A stretch of DNA of 64,000 bases from Haliclystus octoradiatus (taxonomy: Eukaryota; Cnidaria; Staurozoa; Stauromedusae; Haliclystidae): assembly GCA_916610825.1 (NCBI GenBank), contig OU744454.1:4536321-4600320 (forward strand). The letters are read 5' to 3'. Below the pieces are notes generated by a model. It made no database searches, was not told the origin of the DNA, and saw nothing but the letters and a program-made list of their open reading frames with translations. Below are positions 36,020 through 49,246 of this stretch, piece by piece. Numbering within the stretch: the stretch's first letter is position 1; every line of letters starts with the position of its first letter. Made by a program: the position numbers and the translations under genes.

Positions 36020-37033
36020 TCACATCAAGGAAATATTGTTTTGTAATATAACGACATTACAGATCACATCGGATCGGTCAAAAAACCCTGCTACATTATT
36101 TTTTTGTAAAAGCAAACGATCCGACTCCATGAATTTTTCTTTTGCATCATTTGAAAGGCCCATATATAATCCTTTCACATTTTTAATATGTGCTCTTGGG
36201 TATGGTCTGTGAGCAAAATTTAAAACTGTTAGATTCATAAACATAATTGCTGATTGACCCAGTGATGGAATTTGAACAATCATTTTAGCTTGACTATTCC
36301 ACCAGTTTATTCGATCTTGAGATGTGTCGTAAGGTAGAAGATGGCTGGCTGCGTCACTTCTATATGCGTTAAAGGCTGCGTCAAAATGTCGCACGTAAAC
36401 CAAATTAGGCTGTTTTATCTTTTCGTTACGTGACATGGGACATTTTTCATTCCAATGCCTCAACTTTACTTCACGATCACAACCTCCACCCGAACAGTAA
36501 TTCGGTGAGGCAACAAATGGTTTAAATTGAAGTAGGAAATATTCAAATTCTCCAAGTAATTTCTTTGTACGATTATTCTGATCGACTTCTTGGACATTCT
36601 TTATTTGCACAATAATATCGTCATCAATAAAAATATAATACAAATAATGGTTTTTGAAATCTCTTGCAGTTTTGTAGAGTATATTTCTTCCAACATTCCA
36701 TGAAGGTTTGATAGTTTCATTACTAAAGACATATTTCATATTCTTTCCCTTTTCGGTACATTCTTTTCGATATGAAAACACGAAAACATCGTGTTGAAAA
36801 TCAGCATTCGTAATGTTTTGCCAGTAGACTGGAATACAACATTCAGTTTGGATAAGGTAAACGAATCTTCCGTTTCCTTGAATGATATTTGTCTTTTTAC
36901 TGATCAGACGTGTTAGAAGATTTGATTCCGGATATGGAAAGGGAACTGGTGATTCTGTAAACACGAGTATGATCCTGTAAATAATTATCAGAATAGATAA
37001 AAATATGATCGGAAATATCAATCTTCGCCTCAT
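36020..37033 (-). CDS. type II membrane protein, probable glycosyltransferase (copy III)
   Basis: 337 residues, single exon, ATG at 37,033. Signal anchor at about 5-24 (LIFPIIFLSILIIIYRI), N-glycosylation sequons at N73 and N105, WNVGRNILY at 112-120, IDDD at 136-139, then NYCSGGGC and EKCPMS cysteines and a conserved C-terminal block with AFNAYRSDAASHLLPYDT. Likely Golgi lumenal transferase by topology and the acidic triad; donor and acceptor unknown. Close to copy I in the cysteine block. The GPCR fragment follows about 170 bp downstream on the same strand. Confidence 0.6.
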   Translation of the reverse strand: MRRRLIFPIIFLSILIIIYRIILVFTESPVPFPYPESNLLTRLISKKTNIIQGNGRFVYLIQTECCIPVYWQNITNADFQHDVFVFSYRKECTEKGKNMKYVFSNETIKPSWNVGRNILYKTARDFKNHYLYYIFIDDDIIVQIKNVQEVDQNNRTKKLLGEFEYFLLQFKPFVASPNYCSGGGCDREVKLRHWNEKCPMSRNEKIKQPNLVYVRHFDAAFNAYRSDAASHLLPYDTSQDRINWWNSQAKMIVQIPSLGQSAIMFMNLTVLNFAHRPYPRAHIKNVKGLYMGLSNDAKEKFMESDRLLLQKNNVAGFFDRSDVICNVVILQNNISLM

Positions 37034-37640
37034 CTTTTAGATGATCCACACAGCGTTTTCTCGGCGATTTCTCGTATGAAAAACATGATAAATTGCATTT
37101 AGTTGCATTCTCTTGCCACCTGTTTATGCTATGGCAACTGTCATAACTTTTGTCATGATATGAAGTTATTTATATCCAATTACGTTCTATTGTAGGTTTT
37201 ATAACAATTGTGCAAAATGTTTTTAACAAAAGTTAGGCCGACAAAAACATGTACGGTTTTTCTTGGTAATTTTTCATCATTCACATATGTCCTGCGTCGT
37301 TCTGTCAAACACGTTTACGTAAAACTAACTATTAGTTAATTATAGGTTATATTATTAGACTTTTTACGACAGTAAGTTCTACTTATTTTTTAAATTGAAA
37401 AAAAAATATGTTTAACAACTATTCTCAGAATAGATCGGGTACTATATATTTTTGTATCAAGTTTTATTTTCATTTCTATTTCACATTTTATTCTATTTAT
37501 TTTATTTATTGGAATATCGTTAGTTCTAATATATTAAATTTCCTATCAAAGTTTTGGTAAACTGAATACAATGCAAAACAGGTGCCTTGAAGTGAACACA
37601 ATGGCAATTTTTCGATTTAAAATAAGGTAAAGAAACAAAA
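37034..37640. promoter_or_regulatory. conserved upstream flank of glycosyltransferase copy III
   Basis: Matches 9,573 onward up to about TCTCATCGGTTATTT, then diverges. This copy has no P2 element. Confidence 0.4.
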
Positions 37641-39172
37641 AAGAAAAACTTTTTCTCATCGGTTATTTCCTCGCTTGACCTGCTTGAGACTCAGTCATGA
37701 TTTTAAAACATTTGTATAAGTATTTAATTCTAAGCAGAACATTTGCGCTGTGTATGTTGGTTTTACATTCGATACTGTTTCACACGATAAGTTGTTATTA
37801 AAGCTAAATTCATTTGTGCCTGTTTGATACACTTTTTGAGAGTATTTTTCGATCTTACAGACCCTGATCAACTAAGTAATTCTCCTATATTTATGCGTCA
37901 CCCGGAGAAGAAAGATAAGATGAGAGTTGCTTGGCACGTAGCCTGCTTGCAGACTCACTATCAAAATATAAAATTTGTAAAAAGTAGAGTCTGCTAACTC
38001 AAAGACAAAAGCTTGCTTTTGCTGATTCAGCATGGGGCGTGGAAAGGTTTAAAAACTATTGTCTTACAAGGGCTGTGATTCGACGCCAAGATTTTCTGTC
38101 GACGAATCAGCGAAGAATGTTTTAAAGAGAAGCTTGCTTGGCTAGACTGCAATAGCTTCCCTTCCTTGTTATTTTCCAGCAAACTTTATTCCTCTCGCAA
38201 TCGTTTTGAACATTTGCGATAAACCTCAATGCCAAGAATTGAGAATTATTATCATTCCAAAGACGTGTTGGAACTATTAACCGTCGAAATTGCATCAATT
38301 TTTACTCAAATTCTGATTAATCTCATAAATGTATTAAATGTTTTCCATCGTGATTGGACAGCGTTTTTATTTAAAAGCTATTACCAGCGGAGAGACGCGA
38401 CACGAAAACAACATGGCAAGGAAAATTAATTCAAAAAACAACAAACAATTTACTACAGCCGAAGTATTTAATGGACATAGAAAAGAAGCTATTGGTTGAG
38501 CCATTGTTTGCTCGTCTTCTTATTTTCATCAATTTTGATTAAAAAAATAAAAAAAATTGTTCTTAGTTCTTACGGCAACAAATGAAATTCACCGATTGGT
38601 TAAAAAGTTTTTATTTTTATGTGAGCAGTAACAGAATTTTCGACTACGGCTATTCTCGGTGGAAGAAGACCCTGTATACATCGATGAAAATTTAATAAAT
38701 TGAATCTTTTTAGAATACAATATGAAGCTGTAGTTAGCTTTATGGGGTTTCTTGTGTTTTTTTTAGAATGTTTCATATATAAAACAATGGTTAAACGAAG
38801 GTAGCTTTTTGCCCAACAAATTTGTTTTTGTCTGACATGTGTTTGTAATGCTCTGAAGCAGGATTTTCAAGAGGAGCTAGAATAACGCAACTAAGTAATG
38901 AATTTTCTAGAACAACTCAGACTGAGCTTAAAGGAAGCCATGTAGAAGCCACAACATCGAATGAGCTCGATACATTTCGAATGAAAGGCTTCGAAAAGGA
39001 TAACAAAAACGTTCCATAACAAAAATCCTTTAAAAATGTTTCATGGCCATGAATGGTCCTACTTTTGATTAATATTGTCGATTTTCAATATGGATTTATT
39101 CTGTAATAATGTAAAGTACAATATACAAACGCTGATTTTGTGTGATCTGCGGCAGCCACAGAACCATATTGA
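37641..39172. other. no gene recognised; partial duplicate of 12,341-12,660
   Basis: Positions 38,557-38,885 repeat 12,341-12,660 (AACAGAATTTTCGACTAC, GGCTATTCTCGGTGGAAG) with frames broken. A 66-codon ORF at 38,229-38,429 is not recognised. Confidence 0.5.
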
Positions 39173-39352
39173 ATAAGTTACGATCGAAGACTCCTTACAA
39201 TCTCACCTCTCCTCGATGAGCAGTTTAAATTTACCCATGATTTACTGTATCAAATCAGTTATTCCTCAAACAAAATTTTCACTGTTGTGTGTGTGGAATT
39301 AAAGCCAAATTATCCATCTATTTTTCCTCTTTCATGCTTGGAATTAGATTAA
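39173..39352 (+). pseudogene. exon-like C-terminal piece, unknown family (copy IV)
   Basis: SPLLDEQFKFTHDLLYQISY ... VELKPNYPSIFPLSCLELD-stop. Preceded in frame by a TGA, so either an exon start or a decayed copy. Confidence 0.4.
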
Positions 39353-39577
39353 ATCAATAATTTTACCGTGACAAAATTCATATACTATTCCATATTTTTA
39401 TAGTTTTTCTTTTGTTTTATGTTAATTAATTAGTTGTTACGAACGTATATCTAAAATATTATAATAATACTTATGTTTTCTGCACTGCTTTCATAGTGCT
39501 CAATAACATTTGTGAATGCAGAGCTATATATAATAAAATTAAATGAGAAAACACAAGAAAAAATCAAACATTCATTT

Positions 39578-39621
39578 TTGCTATTTCAAGTTTCACGCCC
39601 AATTAAGCGATCATCAGGCAA
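39578..39621 (-). ncRNA. hammerhead-like motif H7
   Basis: Minus: UUGC, CUGAUGA, CGCUUAAUUGGGCG (CGC/GCG pairs), U, GAAA, CU-UGA-AA, U-A, GCAA. Stem III has one mismatch. Confidence 0.35.
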
Positions 39622-39761
39622 TCTAATCTATCTATTTAAAGTATTATTATTAGATGTTATCGAATAGCAAAGAATATAATGCTCAATGTCATAAATGACA
39701 GAGCTTTAAATAATAATAATAGAAATAGAAAGGAGTCAGAGACCACACATTCTTATACTGT

Positions 39762-39800
39762 TACTTTAAGTTTCATGCTTTTAATAGCAATCATCAGATA
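39762..39800 (-). ncRNA. hammerhead-like motif H8
   Basis: Minus: CUGAUGA, U, UGCU-AUUAAA-AGCA (four pairs, different bases from H3), U, GAAA, CU-UAA-AG, U-A. The changed but still paired stem II is the strongest covariation. A partner on the plus strand at about 39,965 has CTGAATGA. Confidence 0.4.
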
Positions 39801-40696
39801 GAAATAAACAATTAATCCAAATTATGCCACATTTTTATAGTTTTCTTTTGTTTTATGTTAATTAATTAATTGTTATGAACGTATATTTAAAATATTATAA
39901 TAATACTTATGTTTTATGTACTGTTTCCATAATATAACAAATGCTTTAATAGTATATTTCTGTCTGAATGATTGCTATAAAAAGCATGAAACTTAAATTA
40001 ACAATATAAGAATGTGTAGTCTCTGACTCCTTTCTATTTCTACTATTATTATTTAAAGTATTATATATATATATATAATATATACATTTGAGCACAAGAA
40101 TGCAGACATTGGAAAGCATGGAAAAGCCCATAATGCAGGAACCGACATTAGCAGCAATTTCCACATTCTCAAGCATTGTCACAGTAAACAACATTGTTTA
40201 TTATACCAAATGCTTTTCATCAGGGGATCGAAACCTAAACTGAACAAGAATCAGACTCTATAAGGGCAAAATTATTTTAGACCTTTGATATATTTAATTA
40301 TTTTATTCTGAAATGTCAATAAATACCCAATAATTATAATTTTTCTTTAAACTTGAAAATACCTGATGTTGATAGCACAAACATTGTTCAAATTATTAAA
40401 AATTCGTTATTGTAACCACTGACTTCATATTGAAATGTTTGTCAAAGAAGACATTTTTTTAAAATGTATATCTGAAATAAGTTAATCAGCCCTGTAAAAA
40501 ATCCTGTGCTTATCGGATATTTACTGACTAAAATGATGATGATTATGATGATGACGTCACAACTATAGTATTCCTGTTTGTGTATAGTTCTTCCATTTGG
40601 TCTATACTGTTAAGTAATTCTGATCAGTTAGTTATTCGGAGTTGTAATGATGATGATCTTTGTCTTTGATTATCAATGATCAAATTCGTAGTTTTA

Positions 40697-41731
40697 TCAT
40701 GACTGTACTGTGATAGGTGTAATTGCTGATTTTTTATAGCAAAATGATTTAACTTTGTGTCTTATTTCTGGTCTTGATAATAAAATGCATATTGGATTCC
40801 AAGCAGAGTTTGATAATGCAAGACATGTTGAAAGGTTATACAAGATAAAGGGGATACATTCTTCTCCCATAAGAGCAGCAAGAGAACGAGTAATAAGGAA
40901 TGGTGTTATAGCCAATAAAAAGCAAATTGCAACAACTAATGTGGAAAAATATAATCGTCGTTCATGGAGAATGCCTCGAAATCGACGTTCAGTGTTCAAA
41001 GAATGTTTTGTGCGCTTTAGCATGATTTTGCTTTCTTTAAGTCCAGGATATGATGTATCACTTTTATGATCTCTGAGTCTAAGACTGATCATAATTTCTC
41101 TTTTTATAGCTTCCAACTGCTTCTTTGCACGATGAAATACAAAAACATTACAACTGATAATTGCAGTGATAGGTAAAATAATATTTAATGTAGCTGACAT
41201 GAAGTAATAATAACGTGAAAAACCTGACTCGGTACGAACTATACATGGAAATCCAGTAAAACCACCGACTGCAATTAATGGATCATAAAAAGCAATTGGT
41301 AGCTGAAAAAGTAGTCCTTGGAAGAATGGCCAATAACGTAATAAATATGCACATTTGCTTTGTTGATAGACTTCACACTGAAATGGTTTTGTAACGACTT
41401 GATATCGATCAATACAAACAGCAGCTAATGAAGACGTAGATGCACATCCCAAAACGTAAACAAAATAGTATGTTAGATGACAAAATATTTCTGCATTGCT
41501 ACCACCGATTGAAGGTGAAATATATAAGCTTGCTAAATGATATGGAATGCTAAATAAACATATACACAAATCTATCAAAGTTAAATGTAACAATAAACGG
41601 TCTCCTAATCTTTTGTGTCTTTTACTAATACTGTAATTTGCAACAGAACATAAGGAATTAAGAATGATACCAAAAAATATGCAAACGCTGTAGAAACATG
41701 ACATCATTATTATCCATGATTCTACTGCCAT
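40697..41731 (-). CDS. rhodopsin-type G-protein-coupled receptor
   Basis: 344 residues from ATG at 41,731, one exon. Seven membrane segments: TM1 with Asn (FFGIILNSLCSV), TM2 (HLTLIDLCICLFSIPYHL, conserved Asp and Pro), TM3 ending CIDRYQVV (the DRY motif, with the TM3 Cys in IFCHLTYYF), TM4, TM5 (LNIILPITAII), TM6 (ICFLLAITPFLI, Pro kept, the usual Trp replaced by Thr), TM7 (NSAWNPICILL, NPxxY with Tyr replaced by Ile). A plasma-membrane receptor signalling through G proteins; ligand unknown. Cytoplasmic tail is short because of a TGA after TVQS; other copies continue about 60 residues. It is the only complete copy among four. Confidence 0.9.
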   Translation of the reverse strand: MAVESWIIMMSCFYSVCIFFGIILNSLCSVANYSISKRHKRLGDRLLLHLTLIDLCICLFSIPYHLASLYISPSIGGSNAEIFCHLTYYFVYVLGCASTSSLAAVCIDRYQVVTKPFQCEVYQQSKCAYLLRYWPFFQGLLFQLPIAFYDPLIAVGGFTGFPCIVRTESGFSRYYYFMSATLNIILPITAIISCNVFVFHRAKKQLEAIKREIMISLRLRDHKSDTSYPGLKESKIMLKRTKHSLNTERRFRGILHERRLYFSTLVVAICFLLAITPFLITRSLAALMGEECIPFILYNLSTCLALSNSAWNPICILLSRPEIRHKVKSFCYKKSAITPITVQS

Positions 41732-42175
41732 ACTTCTTTCCAATTAATTCTCAAAATCACAATATCCTAATACCACAATTAACTCCTAATTGTTGAGAGT
41801 TTTATATTTAATTTTTGTCAAAACTATGTTGATGTTTGTAGGGACGTTCTCATTTATATAGCTAACGATTATTCGATCCATCAATTATATTCAATATATG
41901 ATACTATATTGGAGATGAAATCATGTTAGCCACAGATGTATAATATATATATATAAATACGTCATCAAAACATCATATCTTCATATAGATTCTATATATA
42001 ACATGCTTTAATGCAACGATAACAAAAAGTAGATAAGATATAACATGTCATAATGTATATCTTCTATATAACATGCTTTAGTGCAACGATAACAAGAAAT
42101 AGATAAGATAAAACATATCATAATTTATTAATGATTTCTACAATTCTTAAACTTCAGAACGTAAACATTAACGTC
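41732..42175. promoter_or_regulatory. upstream region of the GPCR gene
   Basis: Duplicated at 44,329-44,750, which retains the ATG and first codons. Contains two tandem copies of about 72 bp at 41,995-42,125 (TATAACATGCTTTA, TGCAACGATAACAA). TATA-like runs are present but none can be singled out. Confidence 0.4.
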
Positions 42176-43194
<1,019 letters not shown>

Positions 43195-43289
43195 TCATAT
43201 TGGTAATAGTAATAGTAATAAAAATGACACATAGTTGTCTATCAGCAGATAATAATGCTCAATGCCAATGATTGACTACGTAATCGTAA

Positions 43290-43500
43290 ATGCTACAAAT
43301 AAAATGGAGTCAAAGACTATACACATTCATTTATGTGACTTCAAGTTTCACGCTTTTTGCGATCATCAGTACTGTCAATACTGTCTCATCATCACATAAA
43401 GCATGAAACGTTTAGTCACAGAAATTAATGTGTAGTTTTTGACTCCATCATACTATTAGTAATGAAGACTACACATTTCAGTACCAAAATGTGTGGTCAT
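43290..43500. repeat. foldback repeat with hammerhead-like core
   Basis: Arms AAATGGAGTCAAAGACTA and TAGTTTTTGACTCCAT; inside, ACACATTCATTTATGTGACT mirrors the other side imperfectly. Confidence 0.65.
43333..43372 (-). ncRNA. hammerhead-like motif H9
   Basis: Minus: CUGAUGA, U, CGC-AAAAA-GCG, U, GAAA, CU-UGA-AG, U-C (GUC triplet). Stem I pairing is not evident. Confidence 0.35.
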
Positions 43501-44328
43501 TGACTTATTTATTTATATTTACACCTCTGTCAACTGACATCGAGCACTGTTTTACTGCTATTAGATAATACTGATAATGAAAAACGGGTCATACATCAAG
43601 ATTTTGATTTTGTCGGCATATTTCTTTTGATCCAGTGGAAACCAATATCTCACTCTCATAGTAGCCAAGCACAGCGAATTGGAGTTGACGAAAGCATAAC
43701 AACCAACATTTTTGAATGATTTTTCCAAAATTTGAAAGAAAATCGTAAGAAAATAAGCAAGAGAGAAAATATTATCCGAAAAAGAAGAGACTTAATTTAT
43801 TACCTTGGTAATTTATTATTCACAAATTAAATGTAACTTGGAAATATAATAATAAAATGAAAGTAAACTAAATTAGCTGTACAACTATTTAAAATCATAA
43901 TTTTATATCTGGAATTGTTTTTTATGGATGAAAATCTACATTTTATCATAGTTCTCAAGTTCTATTATTTGGAATCATAAATTAGCAAATAAATGATAAT
44001 GTTTTTCTCTGACTCTTGTTTTCTTACGATTTGTTTTTCGAAATTTTTAAAATAATAATAATAAAACAATTATTGAATTCGGTTTTGCGTGATATTGAGA
44101 ATAATTCAGACCTCGAATGAATTATTCGCAATGTTACGCACAGCCTCAACCAATAATTGCTTAATAATAATAATATTAATAATATTATTATTATTATTGA
44201 ATGAATAATTCTTATTTTATAATTCAAAGTATTGATAAGCGATAAAAAAAAAATAACACAGAGTATAGGTTATCAATATTTTGAAATAATCTTTATTTCA
44301 TTTTCAGGCAGGTCAGAAAGAGAATTTC
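43501..44328. other. no gene recognised
   Basis: AT-rich, with a small ATT/AAT palindromic run at 44,162-44,200. Confidence 0.4.
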
Positions 44329-44750
44329 ATCATTATTATCCATGATTCTACTGCCATATACTTATCTCCAATTAATTCTCAAAATGACAATGTCAAGTGT
44401 CAATACCACAATTACCTTCTAATTGTTGACGGTTTTACTTTCAAATTTTTTCAAAATTTTGTTGATGCTTATAGGAACATTCTAATTTATATATAAATAG
44501 TTAAGGATTATTCGATTTCAATTATATTATATGCCCGATTATATGATACTATACTGGAGACTGAATCCTTATAGCAACAGATGTATAATATATAATATAG
44601 ATATACGTCATCAGAACATCAAATCTTCGTTATAGATTGTATATATAACATGCTGTGGTGCAACGATATAAAAATACAAAAGATATAACACCTATAACGA
44701 TTGATTATTGATTTCTACAATTCTTAAACTTCAGACAGATGTTGCTAATC
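44329..44750 (-). pseudogene. GPCR promoter and first codons, truncated duplicate
   Basis: Minus strand keeps the ATG and MAVESWIIMM, then departs at once. Upstream sequence parallels 41,732-42,165, ending at the shared CTACAATTCTTAAACTTCAGA. Confidence 0.8.
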
Positions 44751-46100
44751 AGTAGAGTTGGTACATGCTATTAATCTGGGGACAACTTCCATGCTGTAGC
44801 AAGGAAAGAAAAACAAAAGCTGAATGGTATCTATTACTTTGTATACCTTGATCATTTTTATATATCCAATCAAGTCAATCTACAACCAGTTTTAAATTTT
44901 AAACAATGGAATTTATTGCATAGATAAGTAACATTATTATTAATCAAGATTTCGAACTCCATTACGATCAGAGCTATTATCCCTGCCTATTACGTCACAT
45001 CAGCGGCAATCATCACATTGGTTTGCTGACGTGGACATATGTTTAGAATTTTTTTTTTTTTTTTGTGGTTTGCTTATTACTAATATGAACATTGCAGAAT
45101 CCGAAACGTGAAAGATGTTTTACTTCATTTGAAGTATAAACACAAAATTTTGTCATGAATTGTGGATGCCATCGTCGGCCAGACAATTGCAGCCGATATC
45201 ATTTACAGGTGTGTCAAATATCTTACAACAACCGTGAATCCTTTGACACCCGTTGTCATTTCCCCCATCTGAAAGAAACAATAAGGGTTCAAAGCCCAAA
45301 TTCACGAACAACAGTCACTGTCACTGCACCATCTCTTGGACCAATAACAATAATGGTTATCAAGCACCCTCATATTCCGTCCCTCATTACCACATGGTAA
45401 CAATTTACCGAGAAACGAACATGTCATGAATGGAGCAGTATTGCCGTTGCGACCTTTTTGGGCCATGTGAGGCCCCCTCCACCCCCACGAAGATCGATTG
45501 ACAAGAATGGAACTTCAACTGAACAGATTAATGTGTCTACTTACCAATTGTCTACAAATTCTCAATAAAATACCTCATCCTGTTCAATAACCTGTTGTAC
45601 CCCGGATGTTTTAACAATCAGGCAGGAACCAGAAATAACATTATGTGACGTTGAAAATACAAGACAACCCCAATCATTTAAAAGTTCCTCTGACCAATAG
45701 CAATCGTCCAATGATTCCAATTCAGATATCACATTAAAGAGTTATTATTTCAATTCTAGATCATTATTAAATAAACTTGAACACCTGGACGCTATCTTTA
45801 ACACTAATACATATCATCTAATTTATATAATTTGTCTTAATATCGGAGACATGCCTATCATCCAAACTTCCTGATTCGTTATTAACCGCTAACATTGGCT
45901 ACTCACTTGTTCGATAAGATAGAGTTCTTAATTTTGTTAGCGGAGGCATTGCAGATTTTTATTAACAAACCCATGAAGCGCATCCCTGGCCATCAAGCGC
46001 ATCCCTGTCTCGTTTGCATTTGGTCTATTTGGGTGAACATGAGGCGTGATCCACCCGATCACGTGATCCACCCGTTTAGGTTTAGGGTTAGGGTTGTGCT
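44751..46100. other. no gene recognised
   Basis: An 81-codon ORF at 45,155-45,400 and a T tract at 45,051-45,065 are present; nothing is recognised. Confidence 0.4.
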
Positions 46101-46109
46101 TTTTTAGGT

Positions 46110-47583
46110 GACTATTATTTTCCCCCTATAAATTGGGATATTCCTTATTCATTTGGTAACTCCCTTCATTGTTCTTTTCTCGATGTTGTAACTAGGAACA
46201 AATTACAACAAGTTGTGCCTCTGGCAACACGTCAAAATAACATCTTAGACCTTGTTCTTACATCAGCTCCAGATAGAGTATCAGATATTGAAGTTTGTGA
46301 GCCTTTCGCGAGTGCATGCTCCTTACTTTGAAAACAATAACATTCATGATAATTTTAACTTTCGAAAAGCTGACTATTCAGCTATTTCAAATTATTTAAA
46401 TACAATCGATTGGCTTTCCCTCAATCAAGACAGTCAAAATTAACGCTGAACTTTTTAGGTGTAAACTTTGTGAATTCTTCACGAATGCATTACCCTTCAT
46501 GTTCCTAAATATCCAAATAAAAGGAAAACGGAAATGAAAGCAATCCAAAGAAATTATATCCTTAACCTTGAAAACAATAATTGCTTATTTTAGAAAGAGC
46601 AAAACTTCAGAAGAACAAAAAGCTATCTTCAAGAAATTGTCACCAGAGTATAATATTGCAATAAAAAAGTCTTCAATATCTATAAATAAAATCCAGTTTT
46701 TAATGATGCCTTTCTTTCCTCTTTTTATTCATTCGTCAATAACAAGATGCACTTCCGCCCATCTGTCCCACCAATTCAAACCGATGATGGAACAATTTGC
46801 ACTGATGATCAACAAAAGGCTAATATTATCAACGATTATTTCACAAGCGTTTTTACTGATGCTGATGGCCTCAAACCAGATTTCAATTATCAAGTAGGTG
46901 AAGATAAAATGTTAACATTTGTTCCATTCTCTGTTAGAACTGTTCGTGATCAATTATCTAGACTGCCTAACAAAACATCCGGGACTCCCAATGGGTATCC
47001 ACCCTTTTTATAAAGTCACTCGCCGATGAGCTGGTCTACCCTCTTTCTATGTTTTTCGTATCTTCATTGTGATCTGGATACTTACCTAAGATATGGAAAA
47101 GCGCTATTGTGATTCCTATTATCAAGAAAGGGAAATCATCCTTGTCAAAAATTTACCGACCAATATCCTTGACTTGCATCTCATGCAAGATTGTGGAATC
47201 AATAATCAAGTCTGAATTACTTTTAAATTTACGTCAAAACAATCTGATAACTGCTGCACAACATGGATTTATGTCAAAAACATCTAGGTGTACACAACTA
47301 ATTGCAACTCTAAATAAATGGACTATGGAATCTGATGGACGATTGAGGGTCGATAGTGTATACATTGACAATAAAGTCTTACACTGTGTCACATCCAAAG
47401 CTATTATCAAAACTACGGGCCTACAGCATTAAATTTGAGCTTTTTCACTGGACTTCAGCCTTCTTGAGTGAGTGCGTCCAAGCTGTATCAATTGCAAAGT
47501 TTTTATCCTCTCGAAAATATGTTGCCAGTGGTGTTCATCAGGGATCTGTGCTTGGTCCACTTTTATTTCTTATATTTAACTAA
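46110..47583 (+). pseudogene. CR1/Jockey-like LINE, decayed ORF2
   Basis: Endonuclease C-terminus first: FLDVVTRNKLQQVVPLATRQ, NNILDLVLTSAPDRV (46,170-46,300). Then the linker with DGTICTDDQQKANIINDYFT, then RT: IPIIKKGKSSLSKIYRPISL, ITAAQHGFMSKTSRCTQL, and GVHQGSVLGPLLFLIFN at the 3' end, just before the catalytic loop. Several frame changes. A palindrome begins where it stops. An old non-functional copy. Confidence 0.85.
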
Positions 47584-47748
47584 TAGAAAACGATGCTGAG
47601 TTTTATGTACTCTGATACGAGTAATGAGACAGGAAAGAGGCTTAAAAAAGAACGAGCCGTCAGGTGAGTGTTTTTGGTTTCTTGAGTGTCTCATAGCACC
47701 CAAAGTGTTCGTATCAGAGTACTTAACACGGATAACCGTTTTCTATTT
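47582..47748. repeat. 167-bp long palindrome (foldback element 2)
   Basis: AATAGAAAACG ... CGTTTTCTATTT arms; inner GTACTCTGATACGA and TCGTATCAGAGTAC pair. Core with CGAGCCGTCAGGTGAGT loop. Confidence 0.85.
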
Positions 47749-48108
47749 GTTTTACAAAGTAGATAACCTATTTTGACATTGAAAAGCTTATAAACATGGA
47801 ATAAAATAGGTTGAAAATTAGCGCAAAGACCGGGACAAAGACTAAAGAGCATTGGTTAAGTCTGATTACATTATTGATAAAGAAGATTTAAAGTTTTATA
47901 CAGCTATTCGTATAGAGGATCCTATATGCGTTTATGATGTTGTGAAATTTATCGTATCTTAGCGTGCCGCTTTGGCGTTTATCGACAATACAATACTGCT
48001 GTAAACAAAAGCCGTGATTTTACGATTTTACGCAGCCTGACACAAACATCAACAACAACCAATCAGCGATCAGTATTACATTCGATGATTTTATATTTAT
48101 TAATGACA

Positions 48109-48660
48109 TTATCGAATTATTTCTTTTTTCTGTATTTTATTCAATTGACGAGTCGACATTCTGTGGAATTTTTGAATCGGATTATTCGAATTTCCCCATT
48201 CGTCCTTCGCGTTTAATGTTGGTTTACTCAAATTGATGTTTACTGCCCCTGCTACTTGCCTCAAAATCGCATCACTAGAACACTTTTGTAAGATCTTTAC
48301 TTTTATTTCTTGGATATTTCCTTCGTGTCGTTCTACCATATGCTGATGAAGCACAGAAGATGAACGTTTTTGTATTAAACTTTTAAAACGTTCGTTAAAC
48401 CTTTCTCCGATACTCCTTGCTGATTCACCTATATAACTTTCTGTGCGTGACATACAACTTATCTTGCATACGACGTCTCTTGTTTTGCAGTCTCTTTTTG
48501 AATTAGTCCTTCTGCATAAGCAGCATTGCTAATTGTCACATGAAGTGAATTTAAAAGGGTCGTATTTTGTCATGTGATCTTTCAACAGGTTACCCGCTCT
48601 TTCGACAACTTTAATTTTTAATCCTGCTTGTTTAGATACGTTTCTAATGAATAGCCTTCA
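48109..48660 (-). pseudogene. Penelope-like element GIY-YIG endonuclease fragment
   Basis: Minus strand: VVERAGNLLKDHMTKYDPFK, a Cys-rich linker with one stop (TSCDN-stop-QCCLCRRTN), DCKTRDVVCKISC, then SYIGESARSIGERFNERFK and HQHMVERHEG. This is the C-terminal nuclease of Penelope-like retroelements, with its preceding zinc-binding cysteines and the catalytic Tyr/Arg region. The reverse transcriptase upstream is absent. Confidence 0.8.
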
Positions 48661-48711
48661 TCAGCATTTCTAATGAATAGCTTTGGCTAACGTTAATTCC
48701 CTGGTAAGCTG

Positions 48712-49164
48712 TTACTTTTGCTTTACTTGTTTGTCTTTTAGACCAAAAACAAGACGATCACGCACGTGGTCATCCGCGTCGATATATGAACAGTGATTAA
48801 CTAGTTCTGGCAATGACCGGACATATTTTTCAACAGATTCCCCTGGATTTTGTCTCCTTTCGTTGAATATCGCCCTTTCATGTATGATGTTTCGGTTACG
48901 GATGAAATACCCTGTAAATTTCTCACAGATCTCTTTAAAACATTCATCTGCGTCGTCTGGCTTTATATTAGCATCCAGCGTTACCGTTCTAAAAATCTTT
49001 GAAGTTTCTCTGCTACCAATGCAGTAAATCAAAGCGTCTCGTTGATTTTCATCAACTTGTTTGTCCAGAAACGAAATACTTCTGAACCTGTTAAATTCAT
49101 CCAACCAATCTTCCCAATCGGCCGGTTTAAACGAAAATTTCGCTGGCTTTTGATATTGTGCCAT
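48712..49164 (-). pseudogene. LTR-retrotransposon gag fragment
   Basis: 150 codons from MAQYQKPAKFSFKPADWEDW; contains IYCIGSRETSKIF, FTGYFIRNRNIIHERAIFNE and FGLKDKQVKQK, the capsid pattern of Ty3-like retrotransposon gag (tryptophan-rich start, Q-x-PGES-VE-Y-V-R). The zinc knuckle and pol are missing; the Penelope piece follows directly. Confidence 0.75.
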
Positions 49165-49246
49165 TTTTCTAACGCTGATTTGAAAAGTTAATAATGAAAG
49201 TATAACGTAAAATATAAGATAACTGGTAGCAAGATAATAAATTTAA

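Larger units (their letters stand above)
39540..40060. repeat. foldback repeats with hammerhead-like motifs
   Basis: A half hairpin at 39,560-39,625 and a full one at 39,715-40,055, whose arms (TAGAAAGGAGTCAGAGACCA and its complement) enclose motifs on both strands. A further GGAAAGCATGG segment links to the module at 40,080. Confidence 0.75.

Noticed and set aside
45155-45400. 81-codon ORF with several cysteines
   Set aside because: No family resemblance, no second copy, composition not gene-like.
46070-46096. GTTTAGGGTTAGGGTT telomere-like run
   Set aside because: Only about two TTAGGG-like units; too short to call interstitial telomere.
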